A DNA stretch of 21,584 bases from Cyanobacteria bacterium OH_CBB_238 (GTDB lineage Bacteria; Cyanobacteriota; Vampirovibrionia; Gastranaerophilales; Gastranaerophilaceae), in assembly GCA_023409995.1 (NCBI GenBank), contig JAEYQN010000038.1:1-21584 (forward strand), in the 5' to 3' direction. Below, in pieces: positions 6,951-14,667 of the stretch. A program made the translations under genes and the position numbers. The notes beneath the pieces are model-generated. The model was given only the letters and a program-made list of their open reading frames with translations, did not search any database and was not told the origin of the DNA. How positions within the stretch are numbered: position 1 is the stretch's first letter; each line of letters opens with the position of its first letter.

Positions 6951-8936
6951 ATGAGTAAGTTGAAGAAGATATTTTTAGTATTAGTGTTTGTGGCTGTAAG
7001 TGTTTTTTTGGGTCTTATATACAATGATATGGTGTCACTAAACAACCCTAAATTCTATAAACAAGGTAGCGATTTTTATAACAAAGGCGACTATCAAAAC
7101 GCGTATTTTAATTATTCAAAAATAAAGAAGATCAGTCCGCTTTATAAAATAGCATTATATAAACAAGCTGTTTGTGCTGAAAACACAAAAGATTATCAAA
7201 CAGCTATAAAAAAATACAATCTATTTTTGCATAAATATCCAAACTCTATATTTAGCCCAAAAGCAAAATATAGACTAGCAAAATGTTATTTTTACAGTAA
7301 AGATAGTGAAAAAGCAAAAGAAATTTTTACAAATATACAAAAGCACTCACCTGTTGAAGATTATGCAATAGCAGCAAACTATTATCTGGGGATGTTAGAG
7401 AAAAGTACTGATGTAAACAAAGCAAAAAAATATTTTTCAAACTATATTTCATTGAGCCCAAATGGAACGTATGCAATGGCATCAGCGGAAGAATTAACAA
7501 CATTAAAAACAGAGATTTCACCATTGCAGAACCTAGAAATAGGAGAAGTCTGTTTTTACAACCAGAAATATTCATCAGCAGTAAAATATCTGAAACACGC
7601 ACCACTGGAAAAAGCTTGGGCTTATTTAAGCATATCGTATAAACAGCTTGGGATGTATCCTCAATCAAAAGCTTATTTTGAGACAGGAATTAAACACCAT
7701 TCAAGCAAAACTAATGTAGAAATTTTACATCAGGCTATTGATGAATATGCCGCAATACAGACTGGTGAAAAAAAACAGGGATGGTTCAAGTTATCAAAGC
7801 TTGTTCAAGAAAACAAATCAGTAGGCGAAGACTATGTTTTATACAATTTGACAAAGTATCTGGATGAAACCCATTCGCAAGCGTTGTATTCTCGAATAGT
7901 TTCAAAATATCCAGAAAGTGAATATGCACCTGAAATTCTGTGGAAAATGTTTTGGAGAGAATACGAAGCAGGCAACTATAAAATCGCAAAAAAACTAGGT
8001 GATGAACACCTAAAAAAATACTCTGATTCTAAATCTAACCCAAGAATGCTTTATTGGATGGCCAAATTGGCGTTGTCCAAACATAAAAATGTTGAAGCCA
8101 ATAGTTATTTAAACAAAATAGTATCAAGATATCCTGACGATTATTATGCATTTAGAGCTGACTCTGCTTTAAAATCAACACCAAATGGCTGGGGTACAAA
8201 AAGCCACCACCAATTAGATGAGAGAAACTTTAGCATAGAATTCCCAATAAAATATGCAAACTTAGACATAAAAGATTTAAAATTGATAAATACAGTTATT
8301 GAATTGGGAGATGTAAATATCTGGTCAGAAGTTAATTTTGATAATAAATTTGTACAAAGCTGGTTTGAATACAAGAAAGGGAACAATAGTCGTTCCACAC
8401 TTTTAGCACGCGAAGGTCTATCTGAATTAGACATTAAACCTCCATTTTCTGATGATGTATATAAATTGGCTTATCCGATATATTGGGGACAAGATATAAA
8501 CACTAATTCTAAGCATCTTAACCTAGATCCTTATTTAATAATTTCACTTATTAGAGAAGAAAGTTATTTTAATCCTGAAGCAAAAAGTTCAACAGGAGCA
8601 CTGGGCTTAATGCAGCTTATGCCATCTACAGCAGTATATGTTGCATCAAAATACGACCTAAGATATCCAACATTCAAAACATTAATAACTCCTGAAAAGA
8701 ATATTACTATCGGCAGTTATTACTTTAAACATATTAAAACTTTGCTTGCTAATAATGACTTAATGGCGATTGCTGCTTACAATGGTGGCCCTAATTCTGT
8801 TAAGTACTGGCAAAGTGATTTAAAATATAAAGATTTTGATGAATTTGTTGAAAATATTCCTTATCCAGAAACAAAAACATACGTTAAAAAAGTATATAGA
8901 ACATACTGGAATTATTTAAACATCTATAATTATTAA
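6951..8936 (+). CDS. Membrane-anchored Slt70-like lytic murein transglycosylase with TPR-like repeats
   Basis: Cleaves the MurNAc-GlcNAc bond of peptidoglycan with formation of a 1,6-anhydro end; acts in the periplasm. Counting from ATG 6951 (661 aa), residues 5-25 form a signal anchor (KKIFLVLVFVAVSVFLGL). Residues about 35-430 hold TPR/Sel1-like helical repeats (NPKFYKQGSDFYNKGDYQNA and many later units) like the doughnut domain of Slt70. The C-terminal SLT domain has REES with catalytic Glu537, GALGLMQLMP and AYNGGP, all canonical. The frame continues to TTG 6897 and ATG 6936, but the TATAAT at 6918-6923 makes TTG unlikely; ATG 6936 remains possible. Length fits Slt70 (about 620-650 aa). 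Its TAA overlaps the stop of the convergent metalloprotease gene, sharing TTAA. Confidence 0.93.
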   Translation: MSKLKKIFLVLVFVAVSVFLGLIYNDMVSLNNPKFYKQGSDFYNKGDYQNAYFNYSKIKKISPLYKIALYKQAVCAENTKDYQTAIKKYNLFLHKYPNSIFSPKAKYRLAKCYFYSKDSEKAKEIFTNIQKHSPVEDYAIAANYYLGMLEKSTDVNKAKKYFSNYISLSPNGTYAMASAEELTTLKTEISPLQNLEIGEVCFYNQKYSSAVKYLKHAPLEKAWAYLSISYKQLGMYPQSKAYFETGIKHHSSKTNVEILHQAIDEYAAIQTGEKKQGWFKLSKLVQENKSVGEDYVLYNLTKYLDETHSQALYSRIVSKYPESEYAPEILWKMFWREYEAGNYKIAKKLGDEHLKKYSDSKSNPRMLYWMAKLALSKHKNVEANSYLNKIVSRYPDDYYAFRADSALKSTPNGWGTKSHHQLDERNFSIEFPIKYANLDIKDLKLINTVIELGDVNIWSEVNFDNKFVQSWFEYKKGNNSRSTLLAREGLSELDIKPPFSDDVYKLAYPIYWGQDINTNSKHLNLDPYLIISLIREESYFNPEAKSSTGALGLMQLMPSTAVYVASKYDLRYPTFKTLITPEKNITIGSYYFKHIKTLLANNDLMAIAAYNGGPNSVKYWQSDLKYKDFDEFVENIPYPETKTYVKKVYRTYWNYLNIYNY

Positions 8937-9685
8937 TGCATTAACCCATTAAGTTCGGGACCGTTACACTCTTGGTATAAAAAGTCCAAATAATCAGATT
9001 GAAAATTTTTGCCAATCATTTTATAAGCAAAATATTCAGCCACAAATTCAGCTTTGTTGGAGCATGCATATACACTAATATTTTTCGATATCTCTTTTCT
9101 GGCATCTTCTCCAAATGATTCTTTTAATAACTTAGAATAATTATCATGATCAAAATATCCCTGATATGCATGTGCGAATTCATGATAAAAATCTAAAGAA
9201 AATGAAGTATCATCCTTCAGTCCACGCAACCGATAAAGGTCATCGGTGTTTGCAAGATACTTATAAGCCGGAGTGTTATAGCTTTGTTCAATTTCAATAT
9301 CATCACCATCTACAATTACATCTGTGATTGCCGCACATTTATTGTCATCAAAATATTCATCCCAATTGTCCAGATGTATATCCATTTTAGGAATTTTTAT
9401 GTTGTTGCCATCTATATTTAAAAGACATTTTTTAACCTGCCTTGCAATAATTAAGTTTTTACTTGAAGCATCATTAATTAAAAAAGCATTAACATCAAAA
9501 CAGCTTATATCTTCTTCAATACTTTTAATTTGGTGGTAATAAGACACATCTAAAGTATTTACACAACAAATTGCTGAGGACAAAGCTTTAGAGGCAGTGT
9601 CTAACTGCATTGAAGTATTTTCTTGATTTGTATTCGACTTTACGGGCTTTGTTCTCGAACAAAAGCCAATTTGAGATATTTTCAA
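8933..9685 (-). CDS. Putative HExxH zinc metalloprotease, small
   Basis: About 250 aa. Counting from TTG 9685, FYHEFAHAYQ contains the zinc motif HEFAH at 168-172, followed about 40 residues later by SVYACSNKAEFVAEYFAYKM, where Glu213 or Glu217 is the probable third ligand. This pairing (HExxH, then 'Y-A-x-x-N-x-x-E-F-x-A-E-x-F-A') is the pattern of zincins of the anthrax-lethal-factor-C-domain/ATLF type and of similar domains found in phage and toxin proteins; substrate unknown. There is no classical signal peptide; the N-terminus reads KISQIGFCS, resembling the short motif on other genes here. The frame opens at GTG 9700, but AGG (9693-9695, minus strand) seven bases before TTG 9685 favours the latter. 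It may be a secreted effector or a housekeeping peptidase. Confidence 0.72.
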   Translation of the reverse strand: MKISQIGFCSRTKPVKSNTNQENTSMQLDTASKALSSAICCVNTLDVSYYHQIKSIEEDISCFDVNAFLINDASSKNLIIARQVKKCLLNIDGNNIKIPKMDIHLDNWDEYFDDNKCAAITDVIVDGDDIEIEQSYNTPAYKYLANTDDLYRLRGLKDDTSFSLDFYHEFAHAYQGYFDHDNYSKLLKESFGEDARKEISKNISVYACSNKAEFVAEYFAYKMIGKNFQSDYLDFLYQECNGPELNGLMH

Positions 9686-9718
9686 AGCTATACCTAGCAC
9701 ACACTAATTTGAAATTTT

Positions 9719-9751
9719 ATAATACACTATTTTGCATGTTTACGCAAAATA
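9719..9751 (-). promoter_or_regulatory. Candidate promoter overlapped by an inverted repeat, upstream of the metalloprotease
   Basis: On the minus strand, TTGCGT (9742-9747) and TATTAT (9719-9724) are separated by exactly 17 bases, giving a plausible sigma-70 promoter 10-25 bases before the gene start. A perfect 8-bp inverted repeat (TATTTTGC 9728-9735, GCAAAATA 9744-9751, eight-base loop) covers the -35 and spacer, where a repressor dimer would bind. No T-tract follows, so it is not a simple terminator of the helicase gene. Confidence 0.4.
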
Positions 9752-9785
9752 CTCTAACAACAGTTTATCTCATTTGCTAATTTTT

Positions 9786-11759
9786 TTATTGACTTTCAAT
9801 AACCCATTTTTCCAAAATATCTTCTTCTATTTTGTCCAAAAATCTAGAAGGTTTTGAGAGCACCATACTTGTAGAGTAATCAAACATATCAATAGGGTAA
9901 GTTATGTACAAATGTGTTTTTGCTCTGGTTATAGCCACATACATCAGCCTTAATTCTTCATCCAGGTCTTCTTGCGAATTAAATGAAAATACAGAGGGGA
10001 ATCTCCCGTCAACAGCTCCTATTATAAAAACGGCTTTATACTCTAATCCTTTTGCACTATGGATTGTAGATAGAGTCAGATATTCATCCTTTTGCATACC
10101 TCCTTCAACATCAGATATGGAAGAATCCGGCGGCTCAAGAGCTAGGTCACTCAAAAAATCTTCTAAATTTGAATACTTAGAGGCCAAAAATGAAAAATGC
10201 TCTAAATCTTTTAATCTTTTTGCAAAATCGTCATATTTATTTGTTAGGATTGGTTCATAATAGGCAAGGACCATTTCAACAATTTTAGATGGCTCAAATA
10301 ATGACTTTTTTGAGTTCTCCAATAAGTCCATAAGTTTTTGTACTGATTCAGAGCATTTAGCAGGCAAATTTTTTGCCTTATACTCTTTGTCGTCTGAGGA
10401 CAAGACAGGGATTAACTTATTAGCTGTTTGATTACCAACACCGTCTAAAAGAAGCAAAATTCTATTATAGCTTATAATATCACTAGGATTTAATATAACT
10501 CTCAAATGTGAAATGATATCTTTAACATGAGCTGTTTCTATAAATTTAAGACCACCAAACTTTTTATAAGGAATATTAGCTTTTGCCAGTTCTATTTCAA
10601 GATTATAAGTCATTCGTGCGCTTCTAGCCAACACCGCAATATCATTTAACTCAATATTTTCCTCTTCTCTTAACTCAAGAATCCTCTGTTTAATAAATTC
10701 TGCCTCAGTTTGAATATCAGAAGAACAAATCAATGCTGGCATATTTGAGTTTTCAATAACTGAAAATAAGTTTTTAGAATATTTTTCAACCGCTTGTTTT
10801 ATTACAGAATTAGCTAGTTTCAAAACATTTTGAGAACTTCTATAATTTTGTTCTAGTTTTACTATTTTTGTATTACTAAAATAGGTCGGGAATTCGAGTA
10901 TATTCTTAAAATTTGCTCCTCTGAAAGAATATATACTCTGAGAATCATCCCCAACTGCCATTACATTGCTATGTTCTGAAGCCAAGAGCTTTATAATATC
11001 AGCCTGAATAGTATTAGTATCCTGGTATTCATCCACTAATATGTACTTATAAGTATTAGATATTTTTCTTCGCAAATCATCATTAGATGTAAGCAATACT
11101 TTTAAATATAAAAGCAAGTCATCATAATCTAACAAGGAGTTTTCTCGTTTATAGCTTGTGTATTCTTTGGATATATCCAAAATCTTATCAAGACAATGTT
11201 CAAATTGTTTATATTCCGACTCCAAAACATCTTTTATTGATAAATCTTTATTTATTGCCTTCGAGTAAACATCTAAGATTGTATGTTTTTTAGGGAAACG
11301 TTTTTCTTGCTTACCAATGACTCTTCCTCTTATATGATTGATAACATCTTCGGAGTCACTTCTATCTATAATAGTAAAATTATTTTTGAGTTCTATATAA
11401 CTCGAATACTTTCTCAATAAATAATTTGAAAACGAGTGAAAAGTACCACCCGCAACCTTTTCACATCGAGAATCTAAGATCATAGCTGCTCTTGAAAGCA
11501 TTTCATCAGAAGCTTTCTTGGTAAAAGTAAGTAAAAGGATATTCTCGGGTTTAACACCACTTTCAATAAGTCTGGCAACTCTATAGGTGAGCGTTTTTGT
11601 TTTTCCTGATCCTGCACCAGCTATTGTAAGAATAGGTCCTTCTGCTTTCAAAACAGCCTCTAACTGAGCAGGATTAAGTTCTTTTTCATAATCTATAGTA
11701 TAAACAGCCGAAGTTGTCGTTTTCTTTAAAATATATTTTTTAGTGGTTAAATTTTCCAT
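9786..11759 (-). CDS. UvrD/PcrA/Rep-family ATP-dependent DNA helicase (SF1A)
   Basis: 3'-5' DNA translocase/helicase for repair and replication restart. All SF1A motifs are visible: Q motif LNPAQLEAV (28-36), Walker A AGAGSGKT (47-54), Ia LLLTFTKKASDEM (75-87), Ib GTFHSFS (105-111), II LVDEYQDT (241-248), III VGDDSQSIYSFRGA (269-282), IV EQNYRSS (303-309), V STIHSAKGLEYKAVFI (564-579) and VI EELRLMYVAITRAKTHLYIT (601-620). At 657 aa it is shorter than PcrA/UvrD (about 720-740) and ends soon after motif VI, so the C-terminal Tudor-like extension that binds RNA polymerase in PcrA appears absent. ATG 11759 lacks a Shine-Dalgarno; a TATAAT only about ten bases upstream (11770-11775, minus) suggests a nearly leaderless mRNA. 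Which of uvrD, pcrA or rep it should be called cannot be settled here. Confidence 0.95.
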   Translation of the reverse strand: MENLTTKKYILKKTTTSAVYTIDYEKELNPAQLEAVLKAEGPILTIAGAGSGKTKTLTYRVARLIESGVKPENILLLTFTKKASDEMLSRAAMILDSRCEKVAGGTFHSFSNYLLRKYSSYIELKNNFTIIDRSDSEDVINHIRGRVIGKQEKRFPKKHTILDVYSKAINKDLSIKDVLESEYKQFEHCLDKILDISKEYTSYKRENSLLDYDDLLLYLKVLLTSNDDLRRKISNTYKYILVDEYQDTNTIQADIIKLLASEHSNVMAVGDDSQSIYSFRGANFKNILEFPTYFSNTKIVKLEQNYRSSQNVLKLANSVIKQAVEKYSKNLFSVIENSNMPALICSSDIQTEAEFIKQRILELREEENIELNDIAVLARSARMTYNLEIELAKANIPYKKFGGLKFIETAHVKDIISHLRVILNPSDIISYNRILLLLDGVGNQTANKLIPVLSSDDKEYKAKNLPAKCSESVQKLMDLLENSKKSLFEPSKIVEMVLAYYEPILTNKYDDFAKRLKDLEHFSFLASKYSNLEDFLSDLALEPPDSSISDVEGGMQKDEYLTLSTIHSAKGLEYKAVFIIGAVDGRFPSVFSFNSQEDLDEELRLMYVAITRAKTHLYITYPIDMFDYSTSMVLSKPSRFLDKIEEDILEKWVIESQ

Positions 11760-11769
11760 ACTAATAAAT

Positions 11770-11798
11770 ATTATACACAGATAGTGTTCAATTATAAA
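11770..11798 (-). promoter_or_regulatory. Candidate helicase promoter (very short leader)
   Basis: Minus strand: TATAAT at 11770-11775 and TTTATA at 11793-11798 with a 17-base spacer. The predicted start would be only a few bases before ATG 11759, consistent with no Shine-Dalgarno being visible. Confidence 0.35.
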
Positions 11799-11831
11799 AA
11801 AGATATGAAATCTTTACGTTTAGTAGCTAAT

Positions 11832-11861
11832 TTGATAGTAATAGATATTTTAAGGTATAAT
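11832..11861 (+). promoter_or_regulatory. Sigma-70-like promoter of the lptB operon
   Basis: TTGATA (11832-11837), 18-base spacer and a perfect TATAAT (11856-11861), with a predicted transcript start near 11868 and a leader of roughly 37 bases before ATG 11905. It is the best promoter match in the window. Confidence 0.6.
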
Positions 11862-11904
11862 AGAGGCCTAGTAACTTTACTTAACATTAAGGTTGGAATA
11901 CAAA

Positions 11905-12630
11905 ATGAAAATAAAAGCCCAAAATTTGGTAAAAATATACAATGACAGAACTGTTGTTAACGATGTAAGCTTTGAGGTAAACAAAGGTGAAGTTGTTGGA
12001 CTTCTAGGTCCCAATGGAGCCGGAAAAACGACTACATTCTATATGGTAGTTGGTCTTGTAAAACCACATAGCGGCAAGATTTTTTTAGATGATAAAGAAC
12101 TTACAAATGTGACAATGAATATAAGAGCACGACATGGAATAGGATATTTGCCACAAGAATCATCTATATTTAGAACTTTATCTGTCGAAGACAATATAAA
12201 ACTTGTTTTAGAAGTCAATGATAAATTGAACGAAGAAGAAAAAATATTAAAGCTTGAAGAACTTTTAGATGAATTTGGGATTAAAAAGCTTAGAAGAGAA
12301 TCTGCAGTATCTTTATCTGGTGGAGAAAGAAGAAGGGTTGAATTAGCAAGAGCATTGGCAGCAAGCCCCGAATTTATCTTACTAGATGAACCTTTTACTG
12401 GTATTGATCCAATTGCAATTGGTGAAATTAAAGATAATATTAAAAAATTATCTTCAGAAAAAGGTCTTGGCGTACTAATAACAGACCATAACCCTAAAGC
12501 AACATTATCTATTACGGATAGAGCTTATGTGATTTTTGATGGAAAAATAAAAATTCAAGGAAAAAGTGAAGATGTAGCAAATGATGAAATAGCTAAACAA
12601 TTTTACCTTGGAAAGGATTTCACTCTCTAA
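11905..12630 (+). CDS. lptB: LPS export ABC transporter ATP-binding protein LptB
   Basis: Cytoplasmic ATPase that drives LptB2FG, extracting lipopolysaccharide from the inner membrane for the Lpt bridge. From ATG 11905 it has 241 aa, as expected. Motifs: Walker A GPNGAGKT (35-42), Q-loop YLPQESSIFRTLSVEDN (81-97, the LptB-type stretch after Gln84), signature LSGGERRRVELARAL (137-151), Walker B FILLDEPFTGIDP (157-169) and H-loop TDHN (193-196, His195). The frame opens at TTG 11893, but GGA at 11895-11897 placed seven bases before ATG 11905, and alignment of MKIKAQNLVK with family N-termini, favour the ATG. Its TAA overlaps the ATG of the permease gene, so the two are translationally coupled. 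Confidence 0.95.
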   Translation: MKIKAQNLVKIYNDRTVVNDVSFEVNKGEVVGLLGPNGAGKTTTFYMVVGLVKPHSGKIFLDDKELTNVTMNIRARHGIGYLPQESSIFRTLSVEDNIKLVLEVNDKLNEEEKILKLEELLDEFGIKKLRRESAVSLSGGERRRVELARALAASPEFILLDEPFTGIDPIAIGEIKDNIKKLSSEKGLGVLITDHNPKATLSITDRAYVIFDGKIKIQGKSEDVANDEIAKQFYLGKDFTL

Positions 12631-13733
12631 TGAAAATCAAATTAGTTGATAAATACCTATTTAAACAAGTTCTCCTTGCCGGAGGGGTATGTGTTTTACT
12701 ATTTATGATAATTTGGATAGCTCCTGAGCTACTGCTAAAAACGATTCAAAGAACTTTAAGCGGACAGTATACACCAAAATTGGGTGCTGAGATACTAATA
12801 TTTTCAACACCTCAAATTTTGGGAAATGCATTACCAGTTGGGTTATTATTAGGTACCCTCTTCACTTTTGACAAATTAAGCAAAGATTTTGAATTAACTA
12901 TTTTCAGAGGTATCGGGTTATCATTTAATAGAATATTAGCCCCAATTGTTATATTAAGTGTTATAACCTCATTTGTTGCATTTATTGTTCAAGATAAAAT
13001 TATTCCTTTTAGCACAGCTAATTTAATAAGAATAAAAAATGAAGACTCTGGTTCACACTTTGTATTCCCATTAAAAGACAATAATGGCAGAATGGAAAAA
13101 ATAGTTATTGTGTCCAAATTTAGCAAAAATACAATAAATGAAATTGTCGTATTAAACTTTGCCGACAAAAGTTTTGAAGGTTCCAGTCAACTTGAAAGCA
13201 TTATAATGTCTGATTTTGCAAGATATAATAAAGGTGAATGGAAGCTAGACGATGCAAAAAAATATATGATTACAACTGACGGCATCTTTAAAAATGTTAT
13301 AGATGCTAAAAATGAAATAATTTTAACTGGCGAAACCGGCTCTGGGGCACATAAGCTTATGTTATATTCAGTAAAAAATGAGCGAGAGCTAACAAATTCA
13401 GAATTATATAGCTATATAACACTACTTAAAAAGAATAATATGGACGACGAATATCGTTTCATGTTAAACAAATTCCTTCAACGATACACTCACTCTATTA
13501 TTTGCATATTATTTGCAATCTTTGGCGGAATTCTTGGTTTTTCGCAACCTCGTGAGCAAAGATTAATTGGCTTTACAATTGCCGTTGCAACAATTTTCTT
13601 ATATTATATTACAATGCCATTTTTTGACCTGTTGGCAGAAAAAGGTATTGCCTCGCCAATCATCACAGCTACAATCCACCCAATGCTATTAGCAATAGCT
13701 ATTGTTGTACTTAAGAAAAGGAAAGATTTGTAA
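12630..13733 (+). CDS. LptF/LptG-family (YjgP/YjgQ) LPS export permease
   Basis: Inner-membrane permease of the LptB2FG exporter; 367 aa, the size of E. coli LptF/LptG. Hydrophobic segments at about 12-33, 54-75 and 98-120 precede a periplasmic beta-jellyroll region (about 125-270) that hands LPS to LptC/LptA. Three more membrane segments follow near 285-300, 308-325 and 335-360. Family features visible are an N-terminal 'D-K-Y-L-F-K-Q' start and the 'LRFM/HRY' type segment (MLNKFLQRYTHSIICILFAIFGG). Start ATG 12630 overlaps the lptB stop by one base. Only one LptF/G-type gene is present; whether a second permease lies elsewhere or this one forms a homodimer cannot be told from the window. 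Confidence 0.9.
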   Translation: MKIKLVDKYLFKQVLLAGGVCVLLFMIIWIAPELLLKTIQRTLSGQYTPKLGAEILIFSTPQILGNALPVGLLLGTLFTFDKLSKDFELTIFRGIGLSFNRILAPIVILSVITSFVAFIVQDKIIPFSTANLIRIKNEDSGSHFVFPLKDNNGRMEKIVIVSKFSKNTINEIVVLNFADKSFEGSSQLESIIMSDFARYNKGEWKLDDAKKYMITTDGIFKNVIDAKNEIILTGETGSGAHKLMLYSVKNERELTNSELYSYITLLKKNNMDDEYRFMLNKFLQRYTHSIICILFAIFGGILGFSQPREQRLIGFTIAVATIFLYYITMPFFDLLAEKGIASPIITATIHPMLLAIAIVVLKKRKDL

Positions 13734-13735
13734 CT

Positions 13736-14605
13736 ATGAAAAGAATATGTTTAATTTGTTTTATTATTTGCGCTATTACAACTTGTTTTGGTTTTCAGAG
13801 TGCCAAAAACAAAGCAAATGCAAATGAAAAGGAAGCTAAAGAGCTATTAGCTAAAGAAGCAAATGAAAAAGATATAACGTTGTTAACGCCTAAAGACGGC
13901 ATTTATGTGGTAAAACTTAATTCTAAAAAACTTAAAAAAGGAGCTCTTAGACCTTACTTTGTCACTAATTTAACAACAAATGAAGATGTAAAAAAGCAGA
14001 CAAATGCCAGATTAGTAGTCAATGCAGGATTCTTTGACCCAAAGAACCAACAAACAATCTCATACATAAATATAGATAACAAAGTTATTCTAGACCCAAA
14101 AAATAACACAAGACTTGTTGAAAATCCAATTCTAAAACCTTATTTAGATAAAATTTTAAACAGAACTGAATTTAGAATTCTTAACTGCGCTGGAGAAACA
14201 GCTTACGACATAGCTCCTCACGATGCAGAAGTGCCAAAAGCTTGTTACATCCAACATTCAATTCAAGGTGGACCGGCATTATTACCTGAAGCTAAATTAG
14301 AAGAAGAATTTTTTATACTAAAAAAAGATGGAAAAATAATAAGTGAATCAGCATCATCATTAAGACCCTATGCAAGAACAGCTATTGGTATAAAAAACAA
14401 CAATGTATACATAATAATAGCAACAACAAAAGCACCTATGAGTCTGGAAGATTTATCTAAGTTTGCAGCATCTCTTGAGCTTGAAAAAGCAATGGCTTTT
14501 GATGGGGGTGGGTCAACTTCATTGGATTATGAAGATCTTCATATTGTGTCAGACAAAGACGACACAGCAAGAAGGCTAAAATCCTTTCTATTGGTCACTC
14601 AATAA
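13736..14605 (+). CDS. Exported phosphodiester glycosidase (NAGPA) domain protein
   Basis: Family of the uncovering enzyme N-acetylglucosamine-1-phosphodiester alpha-N-acetylglucosaminidase, also found in bacteria (for example YngK/ SpoIISB-unrelated envelope proteins), which hydrolyse sugar-phosphodiester bonds; substrate here unknown. The 289-aa protein has an N-terminal hydrophobic signal (3-19; AITTC17 is at most a weak lipobox) and a Lys/Glu-rich linker (22-46). The NAGPA core then shows NAGFFDP (96-102), QGGPALL (177-183), RTAIGI (214-219) and FDGGGSTSL (255-263), the standard conserved set including the probable metal/catalytic Asp and Gly-rich turn. It starts two bases after the permease stop, so it is the third gene of the lptB operon, which suggests it acts on an envelope glycan or phosphodiester-linked sugar during LPS or wall maturation. 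Confidence 0.88.
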   Translation: MKRICLICFIICAITTCFGFQSAKNKANANEKEAKELLAKEANEKDITLLTPKDGIYVVKLNSKKLKKGALRPYFVTNLTTNEDVKKQTNARLVVNAGFFDPKNQQTISYINIDNKVILDPKNNTRLVENPILKPYLDKILNRTEFRILNCAGETAYDIAPHDAEVPKACYIQHSIQGGPALLPEAKLEEEFFILKKDGKIISESASSLRPYARTAIGIKNNNVYIIIATTKAPMSLEDLSKFAASLELEKAMAFDGGGSTSLDYEDLHIVSDKDDTARRLKSFLLVTQ

Positions 14606-14634
14606 TCCTTGATTGGGGCATTCTTTTATATTAT

Positions 14635-14659
14635 CCTTGTATAATAAGATAAAACAAGG
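14635..14659 (+). promoter_or_regulatory. ychF -10 element flanked by inverted repeat
   Basis: TATAAT at 14640-14645 is a perfect -10; no good -35 is seen at the right distance. The arms CCTTGT (14635-14640) and ACAAGG (14654-14659) are inverted repeats around it, and the right arm overlaps the ribosome-binding AAGGGG. It could be an operator or chance. Confidence 0.35.
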
Positions 14660-14667
14660 GGAAAAAG

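Noticed and set aside
7327..8434. Several minus-strand open frames (113, 67 and 96 codons) within the transglycosylase gene
   Set aside because: All are opposite a clearly coding SLT/TPR frame and look like shadows.
9904..10260. 118-codon plus-strand frame inside the helicase gene
   Set aside because: Antisense to highly conserved helicase motifs V-VI; explained by codon structure of the real gene.
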